From Spirosoma profusum (GTDB lineage: Bacteria > Bacteroidota > Bacteroidia > Cytophagales > Spirosomataceae): a stretch of 64,000 nucleotides of DNA. Below are positions 47,139 through 57,033 of the stretch, in pieces. How positions within the stretch are numbered: position 1 is the stretch's first letter; each line of letters starts with the position of its first letter. The notes under the pieces are model-generated. The model worked only from the letters and a program-made list of their open reading frames with translations. It searched no databases and was not told the origin of the DNA. The position numbers were made by a program, and so were the translations under genes. Location: assembly GCF_014699005.1 (NCBI RefSeq), contig NZ_JACWZY010000027.1, positions 56,542 to 120,541 on the forward strand, read 5' to 3'.

Positions 47139-47699
47139 ATGCTCCATATTACCACCGTTCAATCTGAAGCTGACGTACAGGGAATTCTGGATTTACAGCA
47201 GGCCAATCTGCGCCGGAACGTATCGACAGATTTACAAGCCAGTCAGGGTTTCGTAACGGTTGAACACGACCCGGCCGTACTGCTACGTATGAACCAGGCC
47301 GCGCCGAGTGTTATTGCCAAAGATGGTGATACGGTAGTCGGTTATGCACTGACCATGCTGCCCGAATTTGGAAATGATATTCCTGAATTACTGCCGCTTT
47401 TTGCCTTAATCGATACGTTGTCTTATGAGGGGAAACCGCTAAAAAATTATACCTGGTACGTGATGGGGCAGGTTTGCGTGGCTGAAGGTTATCGGGGTCA
47501 ACGGGTGTTCGACCGGATGTTCGAGCATCACCGCGAAGTGTACAGTCATCGGTACCAATTGCTGATTACGGACATTTCGGCCAACAATGTCCGTTCGCTA
47601 CGTGCCCATGCCCGCGTTGGGTTTCAATCGATCCATGAATTCTACGACTCGGCCATTGGTGAAACCTGGGTCGTCGTGGCCTGGGACTTGCAGAAGTAA
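47139..47699 (+). CDS. GNAT-family acetyltransferase
   Basis: A 186-residue GNAT-fold protein. The acetyl-CoA-binding motif A region is VMGQVCVAEGYRGQRVFDRM (Q/R-x-x-G-x-G/A-like YRGQRV) at about residues 110-130. The C-terminal strand and helix follow (LLITDISANNVRSLRAHARV). It could acetylate a small molecule or a protein N-terminus; substrate is unknown. It lies between the sugar dehydrogenase and a convergent ureohydrolase gene. Confidence 0.88.
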   Translation: MLHITTVQSEADVQGILDLQQANLRRNVSTDLQASQGFVTVEHDPAVLLRMNQAAPSVIAKDGDTVVGYALTMLPEFGNDIPELLPLFALIDTLSYEGKPLKNYTWYVMGQVCVAEGYRGQRVFDRMFEHHREVYSHRYQLLITDISANNVRSLRAHARVGFQSIHEFYDSAIGETWVVVAWDLQK

Positions 47700-47730
47700 T
47701 TATGTCTGGTACGTGGTAATTAGTGTATCA

Positions 47731-48624
47731 CTACGTCTTGTTAATAAGCAAAGCTCGGTGTAAGCAGTCGACCAACTGCTGCGTTAGTTTTCCGGTCGGG
47801 TCTAATTTCGGATTAAAGATGGTAATGGATAGTCCGCAAGCTTTAGAGGTTTGTAGTAAAGATTGTAGAATCTCAGTGGCCTCGTCAAACGATATACCAC
47901 CCGGAATGCGATAATCAACGGCCGGCATAATGCTATCAGCCAATACATCTACGTCAAAATGAACCCAATAGCCAGCTAGTTCAGTTACCGTTAACTGTTG
48001 AATCGCTTCGTTCAGGACCGCGCTTATACCCTTGCTCTGAATGGCTGCGAGATCGAAGCAGTGAATTGCAGAGTCTTCGATTCGTTGACTACCCGCCCGA
48101 TCAGCTTCATCAGCGTCTCGCTGACCCAATTGCACTACATGATTTTCCTGTACATAGGGTTTTAATTGATGAATATCCGTTAATAAAGCAGGCCCCCGGC
48201 CTACTACTAACGCTAAATCCATAGACGCGGCTTCACCATAAGGTTCAGCCTCCGGTTGATAAAAGTCGGCATGCGCATCTACGTGTGCCAGCCCATAAAC
48301 GCCGTCCTTTTTTAGCGCTAACATACAGCCCAACAGAATACTGCAATCACCTCCCAGCACTACCGGAAACAGCTTCTTTGCGCGAACTTGTCCGATAACC
48401 TCCGCTAGCTGAATCGTGTACTCAGCTATTTTGTCTGCGTTCAATACATCATATTTAGATGCGCGTTTATCAGAAAAATCAGTTACTTCGGTGGGAACTA
48501 ACAGGGGAGTAGGTGACTCTTTCAAAAATCCGTTACGTTGCAGGGCATACGGCAACAGTTCCACGCCCAGCGGTTTAGGTCCCAAAATAGAAGGTGCCTC
48601 AATTAATTGATAAGTGTAAGTCAT
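47731..48624 (-). CDS. Arginase/agmatinase-family ureohydrolase
   Basis: The ATG at 48624 (MTYTYQLIEAPSILG) gives 297 residues, the family size; the longer frame begins with TTG. The two-manganese site is intact: VVLGGDCSI with the Gly-Gly-Asp motif, HVDAHADFYQP and HFDVDVLADSIMPAVDY. The family hydrolyses arginine, agmatine, formimidoylglutamate or guanidinobutyrate; here the substrate cannot be settled. It is convergent with the GNAT gene, and divergent from the serine hydrolase. Confidence 0.9.
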   Translation of the reverse strand: MTYTYQLIEAPSILGPKPLGVELLPYALQRNGFLKESPTPLLVPTEVTDFSDKRASKYDVLNADKIAEYTIQLAEVIGQVRAKKLFPVVLGGDCSILLGCMLALKKDGVYGLAHVDAHADFYQPEAEPYGEAASMDLALVVGRGPALLTDIHQLKPYVQENHVVQLGQRDADEADRAGSQRIEDSAIHCFDLAAIQSKGISAVLNEAIQQLTVTELAGYWVHFDVDVLADSIMPAVDYRIPGGISFDEATEILQSLLQTSKACGLSITIFNPKLDPTGKLTQQLVDCLHRALLINKT

Positions 48625-48717
48625 ACTTTTAACAGCTTGTAGTTGAATAGACAAACCTAATTTTTATATTGTCCGGTTAAAGCAATTTCCTATTCTTCTA
48701 TTGACAATCAGTCTACC

Positions 48718-50001
48718 ATGCGTTTTCTCTTCCTTGCTCTTTTTGTTACGTCTTCGCTTCTTGCCCAGCCCCTACCCCAGTCGTTTACGCCTGCGAAATC
48801 AGCTGCCGACGCGGGTTTTTCAGCCGATCGACTCAAGCGTTTGGATGCCTGGCTTCAGGAAATTGTTGATAAGGATATTGCGCCGAATGCTGTTACGTTT
48901 GTGGCTCATCGGGGTAAAGTTGTTCATTACAAAGCCGTTGGCTACAGCAATTTACAGAAGAAAACGCCACTGAAACGCGATGATTTGTATCGGATTGCCT
49001 CGCAGTCGAAAGCCATCACGACCACTACGTTGATGACTTTGTTTGAGGAAGAAAAATTCCTGCTCGACGAACCCATTTCGAAGTATATTCCGGCGTTTAA
49101 GAATCCGAGAGTGCTGGTTAAATACGATAAAAACGACCCCGCTGGTGGTACGTTCGATACGCGACCAGCCAAGGGCGAAATCACCATCCGACAACTGCTG
49201 AGCCATAACGCGGGCATCCCCTATGAACATCCGCTAGATAAACGACCTGAGTTTAACGTACCGTTTTTCAATTCGACCGCGCCCGACAAACTCGAAGACG
49301 TCATCAACAAACTGGCCAAGCGCCCACTGCTACGTGATCCCGGTACTGACTCCACCGGCGCGGGTTTTACGTATGGCCTGAATACAGATATTATTGGCCG
49401 ATTGGTTGAAGTTTTGTCGGGAAAGCCGCTCGACGTAGCCATGCGTGAGCGTGTACTCGAGCCGCTGGGCATGAATGATACGTATTTCTATCTTCCTGAA
49501 AATAAAGCTGGTCGGCTGGTTGAATTGTATAGCAAAGCGAAAATGGATCAGCCGCTGAGCCTGCATACGAATGAAGCGTATCGAAACTCTGCTACGTCGG
49601 GAGCGAAAGCGTATTTTTCGGGAGGGGCCGGCCTGATTAGTTCGGTGGAAGATTACGCCAAATTGTGCCAGATGCTGCTCAACGGTGGTACGTTCAACAA
49701 CAAGCGAATTCTGGGACGTAAAACGGTGGAGATGATGCTACGTAATCAAATTGGTAACGCCGAAGTCTGGGATCGAAAAGACAAATTCGGACTTGGTTTT
49801 CAGCTAATTACGGAGAATTCACACTACGGTGATCAGGCATCTCCCGGCTCGTTTACCTGGGGTGGTATGTACTGTTCCGAATTCACCATCGACCCCAAAG
49901 AAGAACTTATTCTACTGATTTTCACGAACGTGCATCCGTATGCTTATTACTCAGATTTTGTAAAGAAATTCCGAATTGCTGTGTATCAGGCACTGGAATG
50001 A
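48718..50001 (+). CDS. Serine hydrolase, beta-lactamase/class C type
   Basis: A 427-residue exported protein with a signal peptide (LFLALFVTSSLLAQP). The active-site motif SxxK is Ser95-Gln-Ser-Lys98 in YRIASQSKAIT. The second motif is the Tyr in FTYGLNTDIIGRL, and the third is a Gly-rich strand in SFTWGGMYC. The family covers D-aminopeptidases, esterases and carboxypeptidases acting on peptidoglycan or esters; true lactamase activity is not implied. The start is the first ATG and is followed at once by the signal. Confidence 0.92.
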   Translation: MRFLFLALFVTSSLLAQPLPQSFTPAKSAADAGFSADRLKRLDAWLQEIVDKDIAPNAVTFVAHRGKVVHYKAVGYSNLQKKTPLKRDDLYRIASQSKAITTTTLMTLFEEEKFLLDEPISKYIPAFKNPRVLVKYDKNDPAGGTFDTRPAKGEITIRQLLSHNAGIPYEHPLDKRPEFNVPFFNSTAPDKLEDVINKLAKRPLLRDPGTDSTGAGFTYGLNTDIIGRLVEVLSGKPLDVAMRERVLEPLGMNDTYFYLPENKAGRLVELYSKAKMDQPLSLHTNEAYRNSATSGAKAYFSGGAGLISSVEDYAKLCQMLLNGGTFNNKRILGRKTVEMMLRNQIGNAEVWDRKDKFGLGFQLITENSHYGDQASPGSFTWGGMYCSEFTIDPKEELILLIFTNVHPYAYYSDFVKKFRIAVYQALE

Positions 50002-50012
50002 TACGTTGAAAA

Positions 50013-50630
50013 TCAGAATTTTACGGGCAACCCGTAAGCAACACTTACGCCAATCACGCCACTGCCGCGCTCGAAACTCGTTACGTAGTAGGCCATTACG
50101 TCCAGGAGTTTATCGTTTGGCAGCGGCAACGTAATGCCTGCTCCCGGCGATACGTGCAGCGACGTAACCATGATTCGCGAAGCCGCCAGATCGGCTCCTA
50201 CGTTCAGATCGACGTGGGCACCGTTACGTAGTGCAGGCAAATACAGCCGTGGCCCGACGGCAAGAGGTATACTCACACCATATGTTTTTTCACCGGAAAC
50301 ACCACCCGGAGCGGAATAAAGCGTGTTAAAACCAAAACCGGAAATGGGATTATAACCATATCCCAGATACGTGGTGGTCATGTATCGATATGCGCTAATA
50401 AAGTAATACTCAATACCTGCCTTGGCAGTCACGGCCAACTGAGGAAGGATCGGATAATGCAACCGTATGTTGACGCCCGCGCCGTAGTCGATAGCGTTAT
50501 ACTTACCAACACCAAGTAGTACGTCCCCGGCCACATACAAAAGTTTCGAGTTCGCCTGCCCGAATACAGTTGGCAGCAGCGTTATACTAATCGTAGCAGT
50601 TATCAGGAGGATTATCAGTTGCCTTTTCAT
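50013..50630 (-). CDS. Predicted outer-membrane beta-barrel protein
   Basis: The 205-residue protein has a signal peptide (LIILLITATISITLLPTVFGQ) and then alternating strands (NIRLHYPILPQLAVTAKAG, YFISAYRYM, HVDLNVGADLAASRIMV, GVISVAYGLPVKF ending in Phe). It therefore looks like a small outer-membrane barrel of about eight strands. No enzyme motif is seen. It is convergent with the serine hydrolase (11 bases between stops). Confidence 0.75.
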   Translation of the reverse strand: MKRQLIILLITATISITLLPTVFGQANSKLLYVAGDVLLGVGKYNAIDYGAGVNIRLHYPILPQLAVTAKAGIEYYFISAYRYMTTTYLGYGYNPISGFGFNTLYSAPGGVSGEKTYGVSIPLAVGPRLYLPALRNGAHVDLNVGADLAASRIMVTSLHVSPGAGITLPLPNDKLLDVMAYYVTSFERGSGVIGVSVAYGLPVKF

Positions 50631-50769
50631 ACGTCGATTCTTTTAGCGTGAGATCCGAAGCAAAAGTCCGCACACAACCACCCTCAATCAATACTGCATT
50701 TGTATGATTTTTAGCCTGCTCAGCAGTTCATTACTTTTGTAAAAACTTTGCGAAATACGCTTCCAACTA

Positions 50770-51816
50770 ATGTTCAAAAAAATTGCTCTGGGTATTGTAG
50801 GGGTATTGGTTGTGCTGGTTGTCTGGCAATGGGAGCTGGTTCAGTACGGGTGGATGCAGGGACGTGGGCAGCTTCGCATTTTGTGGAATACGAAACCAGT
50901 TGCCGACGTATTATCCGACCCAGTGTATCCAGATTCATTGAAGCGAAAAATTGAACTTATCCGCGAAATCAAGCATTTTGCAATCGATTCGCTGAAGCTT
51001 GATGAATCGGGGAGTTACGAATCATTTTACGATCAGCAGGGAAAGCCAATTTTGTGGGTTATTACAGCCGCTGAACCGTATCAACTGATTGCAAAGCAGT
51101 GGCATTTCCCCGTAATTGGTACGTTCTCGTACAAAGGATTTTTCGAAAAAGATTGGGCTGACTCAACCGTTTCGGGGCTTAAAAGAGAAGGTTATGATAC
51201 GCGAACCGGCGAAGTATCGGCCTGGTCGACGTTAGGATTTTTAAATGATCCGATTCTGTCGAGTTTTCTGAGCAGATCGGAAGGGAGTCTGGCGGAATTG
51301 ATTATCCATGAATTGACGCACGGTACGTTGTTTATAAAAAATAACCTGGAGTACAACGAAAACCTGGCCGATTTCGTAGGGGAGTATGGCGCACTACGTT
51401 TTCTGGCGCAGAAGTACGGCAAAGACGCTGTACCCTATCGAAACTATCTGGCTACAAAAGCGTTTTATGAACGATACGATGACCATGTTTTGCGGGGTAC
51501 AAAGTCGCTGGATAGTTTGTACAAGAGTTTTAAACCTACTACGTCGATTGTGGTCAAAGATTCGTTAAAGTGGCAAACCATCCGGCAGATTGTGGTTTCA
51601 TCGGATACGATAACTGACCAGCGAAGCTCGAAACCGGTACGTTCAGTAAATAAGCGTCGGCTCGACAAACTAAACTTACCGAATAACGCGTATTTTATGG
51701 GTTATTTAACGTACCGAAAACAACAGAATCGTTTTCGGGAGGAATTCGAGAAAAAATTTGGTGGTGACTTTCAACGGTATCTAACGTATCTAAAACAAAC
51801 CTATCCATCGTTTTAA
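50770..51816 (+). CDS. Putative zinc aminopeptidase
   Basis: This 348-residue protein has an N-terminal membrane anchor (ALGIVGVLVVLVVWQWELV) and the zinc-binding helix IIHELTHGTLF (His180, Glu181, His184), with NENLADFVGEYGA as the downstream Glu motif. This is the layout of the predicted aminopeptidase family (PF10023 type). It is probably anchored in the inner membrane and cuts peptides in the periplasm. The start is the first ATG after a short AT-rich leader. DUF3108 follows after 34 bases on the same strand. Confidence 0.88.
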   Translation: MFKKIALGIVGVLVVLVVWQWELVQYGWMQGRGQLRILWNTKPVADVLSDPVYPDSLKRKIELIREIKHFAIDSLKLDESGSYESFYDQQGKPILWVITAAEPYQLIAKQWHFPVIGTFSYKGFFEKDWADSTVSGLKREGYDTRTGEVSAWSTLGFLNDPILSSFLSRSEGSLAELIIHELTHGTLFIKNNLEYNENLADFVGEYGALRFLAQKYGKDAVPYRNYLATKAFYERYDDHVLRGTKSLDSLYKSFKPTTSIVVKDSLKWQTIRQIVVSSDTITDQRSSKPVRSVNKRRLDKLNLPNNAYFMGYLTYRKQQNRFREEFEKKFGGDFQRYLTYLKQTYPSF

Positions 51817-51850
51817 CGAAACGAAGTCTGATTATCAGGCGGCTGTTCTT

Positions 51851-52639
51851 ATGAAGAAAGTAATTTTAGGCATTGGTCTCATTTCGATTCTGGTTGCTGG
51901 TTTCAGCACGATGGACACTTACCGACGGGTGGTGAACAACAGTTTTGGACCGGGCGAACACCTGGAATACCGCGTGCATTATGGTTTCCTGAACGCAGCC
52001 GAAGCCGTTGTGGACGTGAGCCCAACGCTTTACAAAGTGAATGAACGGCCCTGCTACCGGGTCAATGTCGATGGCCGAACCGTGGGCGCTTTCGACCTGG
52101 TAACACGTATTCGTGATACGTGGCGATCTTATATTGATACGTCGGCGATTCTGCCGCAAAAATTTTATACCAATCTTCAGGAAAACAGCTACCGAAAAGA
52201 AGAAAACGTTACGTTCAATCACGAAGCCAATACGGCGAAATCAGAAGAAAAAACGGAGAAAGACATAGTTAAAGTGCCTGATAATGTGCATGATTTAATT
52301 AGTGGTTACTATTTTCTGCGAACCATCGAGTTCGAACGGCTGAGCCCCGGCCAGATGCTGGAAGTACCGGCTTTCTACGACAATACCATTTATAATATGA
52401 AGATTCGGTATCGGGGGAAAGCGGTTATCAAAACCAAGCAGGGCAAGATTAACGTCTTTAAACTGAACCCCGTTCTGCCGCCCAACAAGCTTTTCAAGGA
52501 AGAAGAATCCATCCGCATTTTTGTGTCCGATGATGCCAACAAAGTTCCGGTTAAGGTAGAGGTTGACCTTTGGGTCGGGGCAATGGTGATGGATCTTAAA
52601 AAGAACAGCGGGCTTAAACAGCCGTTACGTTTCTTTTAG
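51851..52639 (+). CDS. DUF3108-family exported protein
   Basis: A 262-residue protein with a signal peptide (VILGIGLISILVAGFS) and beta-rich body. DUF3108 landmarks include GPGEHLEYRVHYGFLNAAEA near the start, RVNVDGRTVGAFDLVTRIRDTW and ISGYYFLRTIEF. It probably is a periplasmic or outer-membrane-associated protein; the family has no firm function. It may be co-transcribed with the aminopeptidase. Its 3' end overlaps the convergent FemAB-like gene by 26 bases. Confidence 0.85.
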   Translation: MKKVILGIGLISILVAGFSTMDTYRRVVNNSFGPGEHLEYRVHYGFLNAAEAVVDVSPTLYKVNERPCYRVNVDGRTVGAFDLVTRIRDTWRSYIDTSAILPQKFYTNLQENSYRKEENVTFNHEANTAKSEEKTEKDIVKVPDNVHDLISGYYFLRTIEFERLSPGQMLEVPAFYDNTIYNMKIRYRGKAVIKTKQGKINVFKLNPVLPPNKLFKEEESIRIFVSDDANKVPVKVEVDLWVGAMVMDLKKNSGLKQPLRFF

Positions 52640-53621
52640 CAACAGTCAATTTCTTGACGATACGTAGCAAAGCCTGAACGATGGGATGTAGATGGTTCCA
52701 GCGCACTTCCCAAAACGTAGTTTCTATGGCGCCAAAGCTCTTATAAAATGATCGAATAGATTGTTTTTCAGGGCTTTCAAAATCCAGCAAAAAAGATTTA
52801 CCACCGTAATATCTTCCGGTATATTCCTGAATAAGCTGGTCAATCAATAGCGTTCGGGCATTTCCTTTTCGTCCCACTTCCGAAGCCGCATTGAAGAGAT
52901 AAATAATTCGGTTGCCCTCACACACAAACAAAGCCCCGGCTTCGATACGTTCGGCCCGCGTTGCGTAACGTAACACGGCTACGTTCCGCTTTTGCAAGAC
53001 TTCCGTCAAATTCTGAAGAATTGCGTATGCCCATTCACCTACCCCGCCAGGAATGCCAGCCGCATGATATTCACGAAACAAGTTCAGCAATGGACCTGAA
53101 TCTGTTGAATCTATTACGTGCCAATTAGCTCTTTGAGCACGTAATAGATTCATTTTTCGATCGGTAGTATAATTTTGATAAATCGTCTCATAATCAGGTG
53201 ATAGATGGAGAATATGTGTGGATAATTGCTGGATACTGTTGATAAGTTTGGCATCTGGTTTCTGCTCCAGACGTAGCACGGCCCCATAGCGAAAATGCTT
53301 TATCAGCAGTTCATAAAATGGCTGAAAGCTGAACGTATCGTCGCGACTGAAAACTGGTAGAAACTGACAGAAAAAAGGTTGATGCACTACCCAGGCGAAC
53401 GTAACGCCCGCCCAATGTTTCCGACGTAGCGGAACTGCCATAACTGCCTGATACGTATTGGATTCGTCTACGAACACAATGCCCATCCACTTCCACATGG
53501 GCGCAGGTAACACGGCATCCAGATACCACGAATATCCATAAACGATACGTTGTGCCGCTGCTGCTACGCAGTCGTTCCAGGCGGAAGCATCAATTTCGTG
53601 ACGAGGAAGAATTTTCAGCAT
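52614..53621 (-). CDS. FemAB/GNAT-like acyltransferase
   Basis: The 335-residue protein appears to be a double GNAT-fold aminoacyl- or acyltransferase of the FemAB/peptidoglycan-bridge kind: NYTTDRKMNLLRAQRANWHV in the N-half and KGNARTLLIDQLIQEYTGRY with FLLDFESPEKQSIRSFYKSF in the C-half. No clear FemAB catalytic residue can be named. The start is ATG at 53621 (MLKILPRHEIDASAW). It is convergent with DUF3108, overlapping by 26 bases, and divergent from the TPR lipoprotein. Confidence 0.75.
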   Translation of the reverse strand: MLKILPRHEIDASAWNDCVAAAAQRIVYGYSWYLDAVLPAPMWKWMGIVFVDESNTYQAVMAVPLRRKHWAGVTFAWVVHQPFFCQFLPVFSRDDTFSFQPFYELLIKHFRYGAVLRLEQKPDAKLINSIQQLSTHILHLSPDYETIYQNYTTDRKMNLLRAQRANWHVIDSTDSGPLLNLFREYHAAGIPGGVGEWAYAILQNLTEVLQKRNVAVLRYATRAERIEAGALFVCEGNRIIYLFNAASEVGRKGNARTLLIDQLIQEYTGRYYGGKSFLLDFESPEKQSIRSFYKSFGAIETTFWEVRWNHLHPIVQALLRIVKKLTVAKRNVTAV

Positions 53622-53840
53622 TACTCATGCTGACGCGGGAAACAGAGGAAAGTCTCAACGTAGTACTTGAAAACTATTTAAGTCAGCGAGTTTGGTTGTT
53701 TCAGGAATTTGCCCGAAAACAAATTAACCATTTACTCAGAAATTGCAATCCTCAAGCTAGTATTCTTGCTCATTGTCAGCCTATTAACTACTTTAAAGTT
53801 CAGAATCCGTACCCGAGCAACTTCTACTATTCCCCTGCCT

Positions 53841-55592
53841 ATGAAAACTGCTTTGACTACCACGCTACTAATCTCGCTCCTGATTCTCGCCTGTGAACGG
53901 AAGTCTGGTCAATCTGAGTCAGCAAATTTAACCGAGGATTCCACAGGAAATGCGGTTTTGGCTAAAGACAAAGTGCCTCTTTGCGGTACGCCTACTAATG
54001 ACAAAGCCTGGTACACCTCTTCTCAAAAAGCTCCTTTATTGAAAGGGCTCGATGGTATTCACTTTCCCATCACAACTAAAAGTGAGGAGGCTCAGCGGTA
54101 TTTTGATCAGGGTCTTATGCTGGCGTATGGCTTCAACCATGCCGAAGCAGCCCGTTCCTTTTACGAAGCTACCCGGCTTGACTCTACCTGCGCAGCCTGC
54201 TATTGGGGGTTCAGCTACGTATTAGGTCCTAATTACAATGCGGGGATGGAAGACGACAACTATTCCAGGGCCTACAACGCCGTACAGAAAGCCCGACAGT
54301 TAGCCCCGAAATCTTCGCCCAAAGAACAGGCGCTCATTAACGCCTTAACCAAACGTTACCCCGCTCAGCCCGTCACCGACCGATCTTCGTACGACAAAGC
54401 CTATTCCGCGACAATGAAGCAGGTTTACGAACGCTTCCCGGATGATGCGGACATGGGTGCGCTCTACGCCGAATCGATTATGGACCTGCATCCCTGGGAT
54501 TTGTGGCAAAAAAGTGGAAAGCCTCAATCGTGGACGCCGGAGATTATCACTACGCTGGAGCGGTTGCTTAAAAAGTATCCCCGGCACATGGGCATCCATC
54601 ACTTCTATATCCACGCGGTAGAGGCTTCTCCCACTCCGGATCGGGGCATGGTCAGTGCCCGTTTTCTGGAAAAAAAGGTTCCTGGGGCGGGTCACCTCGA
54701 GCATATGCCTTCGCACATATACATCCGTACCGGCAATTATCACGAAGGTACGATAGCCAATCAGCGGGCAGTAGAAGCCGATTGTACGTACCTAAAACAA
54801 CTTCATGCGCAAGGTGCCTATCCTTTGTCCTATTACCCGCACAATGTTCACTTTATCGCTGCTACGGCTACGCTGGAAGGCAATCAAAAAACGGCGCTGG
54901 AAGCGGCTCAGCAGATGGCTCGCAGAACTGATCGTAAGGTTATGAAAGAGCCAGGTTGGGGCACACTTCAACATTATTACACCCAGCTTTATTACGTAGC
55001 CATCAAATTTGGCCGCTGGGACGATATTCTGCGGATGAAGAACGAAGAGCCAGACTTACCCTATCCGACCGCCATGTGGCATTACGCCCGTGGTATGGCT
55101 TATCTGGGCAAACACGATAGTCAAGGCAGTAAAGCTGAATTAAAGCAGTTAACCACGCTGGCAAATGATACAACGCTGAAGCAGCTTACTATCTGGAACA
55201 TTAATTCTTCGTACGATCTGTTGCAAATCGCTCGCCGAGTACTGGAAGGTGAAATAGCCGCTCAGGAGAAAAATTACATGCAAAGTGTGTCGCTGCTCCG
55301 GGAAGCTGTAGTGCTGGAAGACAAACTTAACTATAACGAGCCACCCGACTGGCTTTTCTCAGTGCGCCATCACCTGGGAGCCGTCCTTCTGGAAGTAAAG
55401 CGGTGGAAAGAAGCCGAACAGGTTTACAACCAGGATCTAAAGGTTTTTCCACGTAACGGTTGGTCGCTATACGGGCTTTACAAAGCGTACCAGGGAAATG
55501 GCAACGCCGTCGGCGCACAAAATGCCAAGGCAACGTTTGATGAAGCCTGGAAATGGGCTGATACCAAACTGGTTTCGTCAAGGATCATGTAA
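53841..55592 (+). CDS. TPR lipoprotein
   Basis: The ATG at 53841 (MKTALTTTLLISLLILACERK) gives a lipoprotein signal with lipid Cys in LLILAC and a 583-residue product; a longer frame would put the signal in the middle. The body is a series of tetratricopeptide-like helical pairs (AQRYFDQGLMLAYGFNHAEA, ARSFYEATRLDSTCAACYWG, SVSLLREAVVLEDK, EAEQVYNQDLKVFPRNGW). A conserved His/Cys-rich stretch (CAACYWG, HMGIHHFYIHAVE) is characteristic of a TPR family found beside copper or oxidoreductase genes, but a metal role is not shown. Promoters with the divergent FemAB-like gene must lie in the 219-base gap. Confidence 0.8.
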   Translation: MKTALTTTLLISLLILACERKSGQSESANLTEDSTGNAVLAKDKVPLCGTPTNDKAWYTSSQKAPLLKGLDGIHFPITTKSEEAQRYFDQGLMLAYGFNHAEAARSFYEATRLDSTCAACYWGFSYVLGPNYNAGMEDDNYSRAYNAVQKARQLAPKSSPKEQALINALTKRYPAQPVTDRSSYDKAYSATMKQVYERFPDDADMGALYAESIMDLHPWDLWQKSGKPQSWTPEIITTLERLLKKYPRHMGIHHFYIHAVEASPTPDRGMVSARFLEKKVPGAGHLEHMPSHIYIRTGNYHEGTIANQRAVEADCTYLKQLHAQGAYPLSYYPHNVHFIAATATLEGNQKTALEAAQQMARRTDRKVMKEPGWGTLQHYYTQLYYVAIKFGRWDDILRMKNEEPDLPYPTAMWHYARGMAYLGKHDSQGSKAELKQLTTLANDTTLKQLTIWNINSSYDLLQIARRVLEGEIAAQEKNYMQSVSLLREAVVLEDKLNYNEPPDWLFSVRHHLGAVLLEVKRWKEAEQVYNQDLKVFPRNGWSLYGLYKAYQGNGNAVGAQNAKATFDEAWKWADTKLVSSRIM

Positions 55593-55626
55593 ACTCCGCG
55601 AACTATATGGCTTTACGGCGTAGCCT

Positions 55627-57033
55627 TTAAAACTGCGCTTTCAGCTTTTCCATAATATCGCGCGTTTCAGCATTTTTGGCCACTAAGTCGCTGATTGTCT
55701 GGATGGCGTGAATAACCGTGCTGTGGTCGCGGCCGCCGAAATGATAGCCAATGGATTTGAGAGAAAGGTCGGTTTTCTCTTTAGCCAGATACATGGCAAC
55801 CTGCCGGGGATGCACCAGTTCGCGCTTGCGGCTTTTGGCCTTTAAATCAGCAATTGTTACGTTATAATAATCGGCCACAATCTCCTGCACGGTATCGATA
55901 GTCACCTCGCGATCTGAATCGACTACGATGCTACGTAGCGTTTGTTTGGCCAGTTCCAGGTCGATGTCGCGCCGGTTGAGCGACGCCTGAGCCATCAGCG
56001 AAACAATCACACCTTCCAACTCGCGCACGTTGGTGTTCACGCTGTGAGCCAGGTATTCGATCACGTTAACATCAATATAAATACCTTCGGTTTGTAGCTT
56101 TTTCTGGATGATGGCAATACGTGTTTCCAGATCAGGCGTCTGTAAATCAGCCGACAAGCCCCATTTGAAGCGCGACAACAGACGGTCTTCAAGACCATCT
56201 AAGGCTCGTGGTGCCCGGTCGGAAGTCATGATAATCTGCTTACCCGACTGGTGTAAGTGATTGAAAATATGGAAGAAAATTTCCTGCGTTTTCTCTTTCT
56301 TCTGAAGAAATTGTACATCGTCGATCACCAGTACATCGACCTGCATGTAGAACGACGTAAAATCGCGGATGCCATCGGTACGTACCGCGTTCAGAAACTG
56401 GTTCGTAAACTTCTCCGACGTAACGTAAAGGACAAATTTGTTCTGGTTGTTATTCTTGATAAAGTTGCCGATAGCCTGCACCAGGTGCGTTTTACCCAGT
56501 CCAACCCCGCCATAAATCATCAGTGGGTTAAACGACGTAATACCAGGTCGCTCGGCCACGGCGTATCCCGCCGAACGGGCCAGTCGGTTGCAGTCGCCTT
56601 CTACGTAATTATCGAACGTATAACTCGGATTCAGGTACGAATCGAGCGAGAGCGAATCAAGGTCTTTGAGCTGAAACGGGCTTTTTAAAATATCAGGGTT
56701 AACGTTGTCGGGCTTCGACGTCTGGGGTGTTTTTGTGGTCGTTACGTTAACGGTAAGGGGTTTATTCTGTTCATTTCCTTTATCGACAATAATAGAATAT
56801 TCCAGCTGCCCATCGCGCCCGATGGCCGTATCGAGTGCCTTACGCAGCGCATGTACAAAATTATCTTCGATGAATTCGTAGAAAAACTCACTCGGCACCT
56901 GGATTGTAAGCACATTGCCCGTTAATCGCAACGGTACAATTGGCTCAAACCAGATGTTAAAGCTTTGTTCGGGCACAATTTCCCGGATAACATTCAGACA
57001 GCGATTCCACACCGCCATTACCTCACGCTGCAT
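55627..57033 (-). CDS. dnaA: Chromosomal replication initiator DnaA
   Basis: A full 468-residue initiator. Domain I is at residues 1-90 (VWNRCLNVIREIVPEQSFNIW), domain II is a short linker, and domain III has Walker A GGVGLGKTH and Walker B LVIDDVQFL. Domain IV has the DNA-binding signature KPLHPRQVAMYLAKE-type region and GGRDHSTVIHAIQ. It binds DnaA boxes and opens the origin. Starts at 57033 or 57018 are both possible. No cluster of TTATCCACA boxes or AT-rich unwinding element was seen on either side, so the origin is probably not here. A TACATTTG element at 57112-57119 (minus strand) might be the promoter. Confidence 0.96.
   Translation of the reverse strand: MQREVMAVWNRCLNVIREIVPEQSFNIWFEPIVPLRLTGNVLTIQVPSEFFYEFIEDNFVHALRKALDTAIGRDGQLEYSIIVDKGNEQNKPLTVNVTTTKTPQTSKPDNVNPDILKSPFQLKDLDSLSLDSYLNPSYTFDNYVEGDCNRLARSAGYAVAERPGITSFNPLMIYGGVGLGKTHLVQAIGNFIKNNNQNKFVLYVTSEKFTNQFLNAVRTDGIRDFTSFYMQVDVLVIDDVQFLQKKEKTQEIFFHIFNHLHQSGKQIIMTSDRAPRALDGLEDRLLSRFKWGLSADLQTPDLETRIAIIQKKLQTEGIYIDVNVIEYLAHSVNTNVRELEGVIVSLMAQASLNRRDIDLELAKQTLRSIVVDSDREVTIDTVQEIVADYYNVTIADLKAKSRKRELVHPRQVAMYLAKEKTDLSLKSIGYHFGGRDHSTVIHAIQTISDLVAKNAETRDIMEKLKAQF

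Noticed and set aside
48718..50001. Reading the serine hydrolase as a true beta-lactamase resistance gene
   Set aside because: SxxK is present, but the family is broad and nothing specific to lactamases is seen.
53215..53223. A perfect DnaA box (TTATCCACA on the minus strand), with another near 25160
   Set aside because: Two isolated boxes inside coding genes in 64 kb are near chance level; no cluster or unwinding element was seen, so no origin is called.
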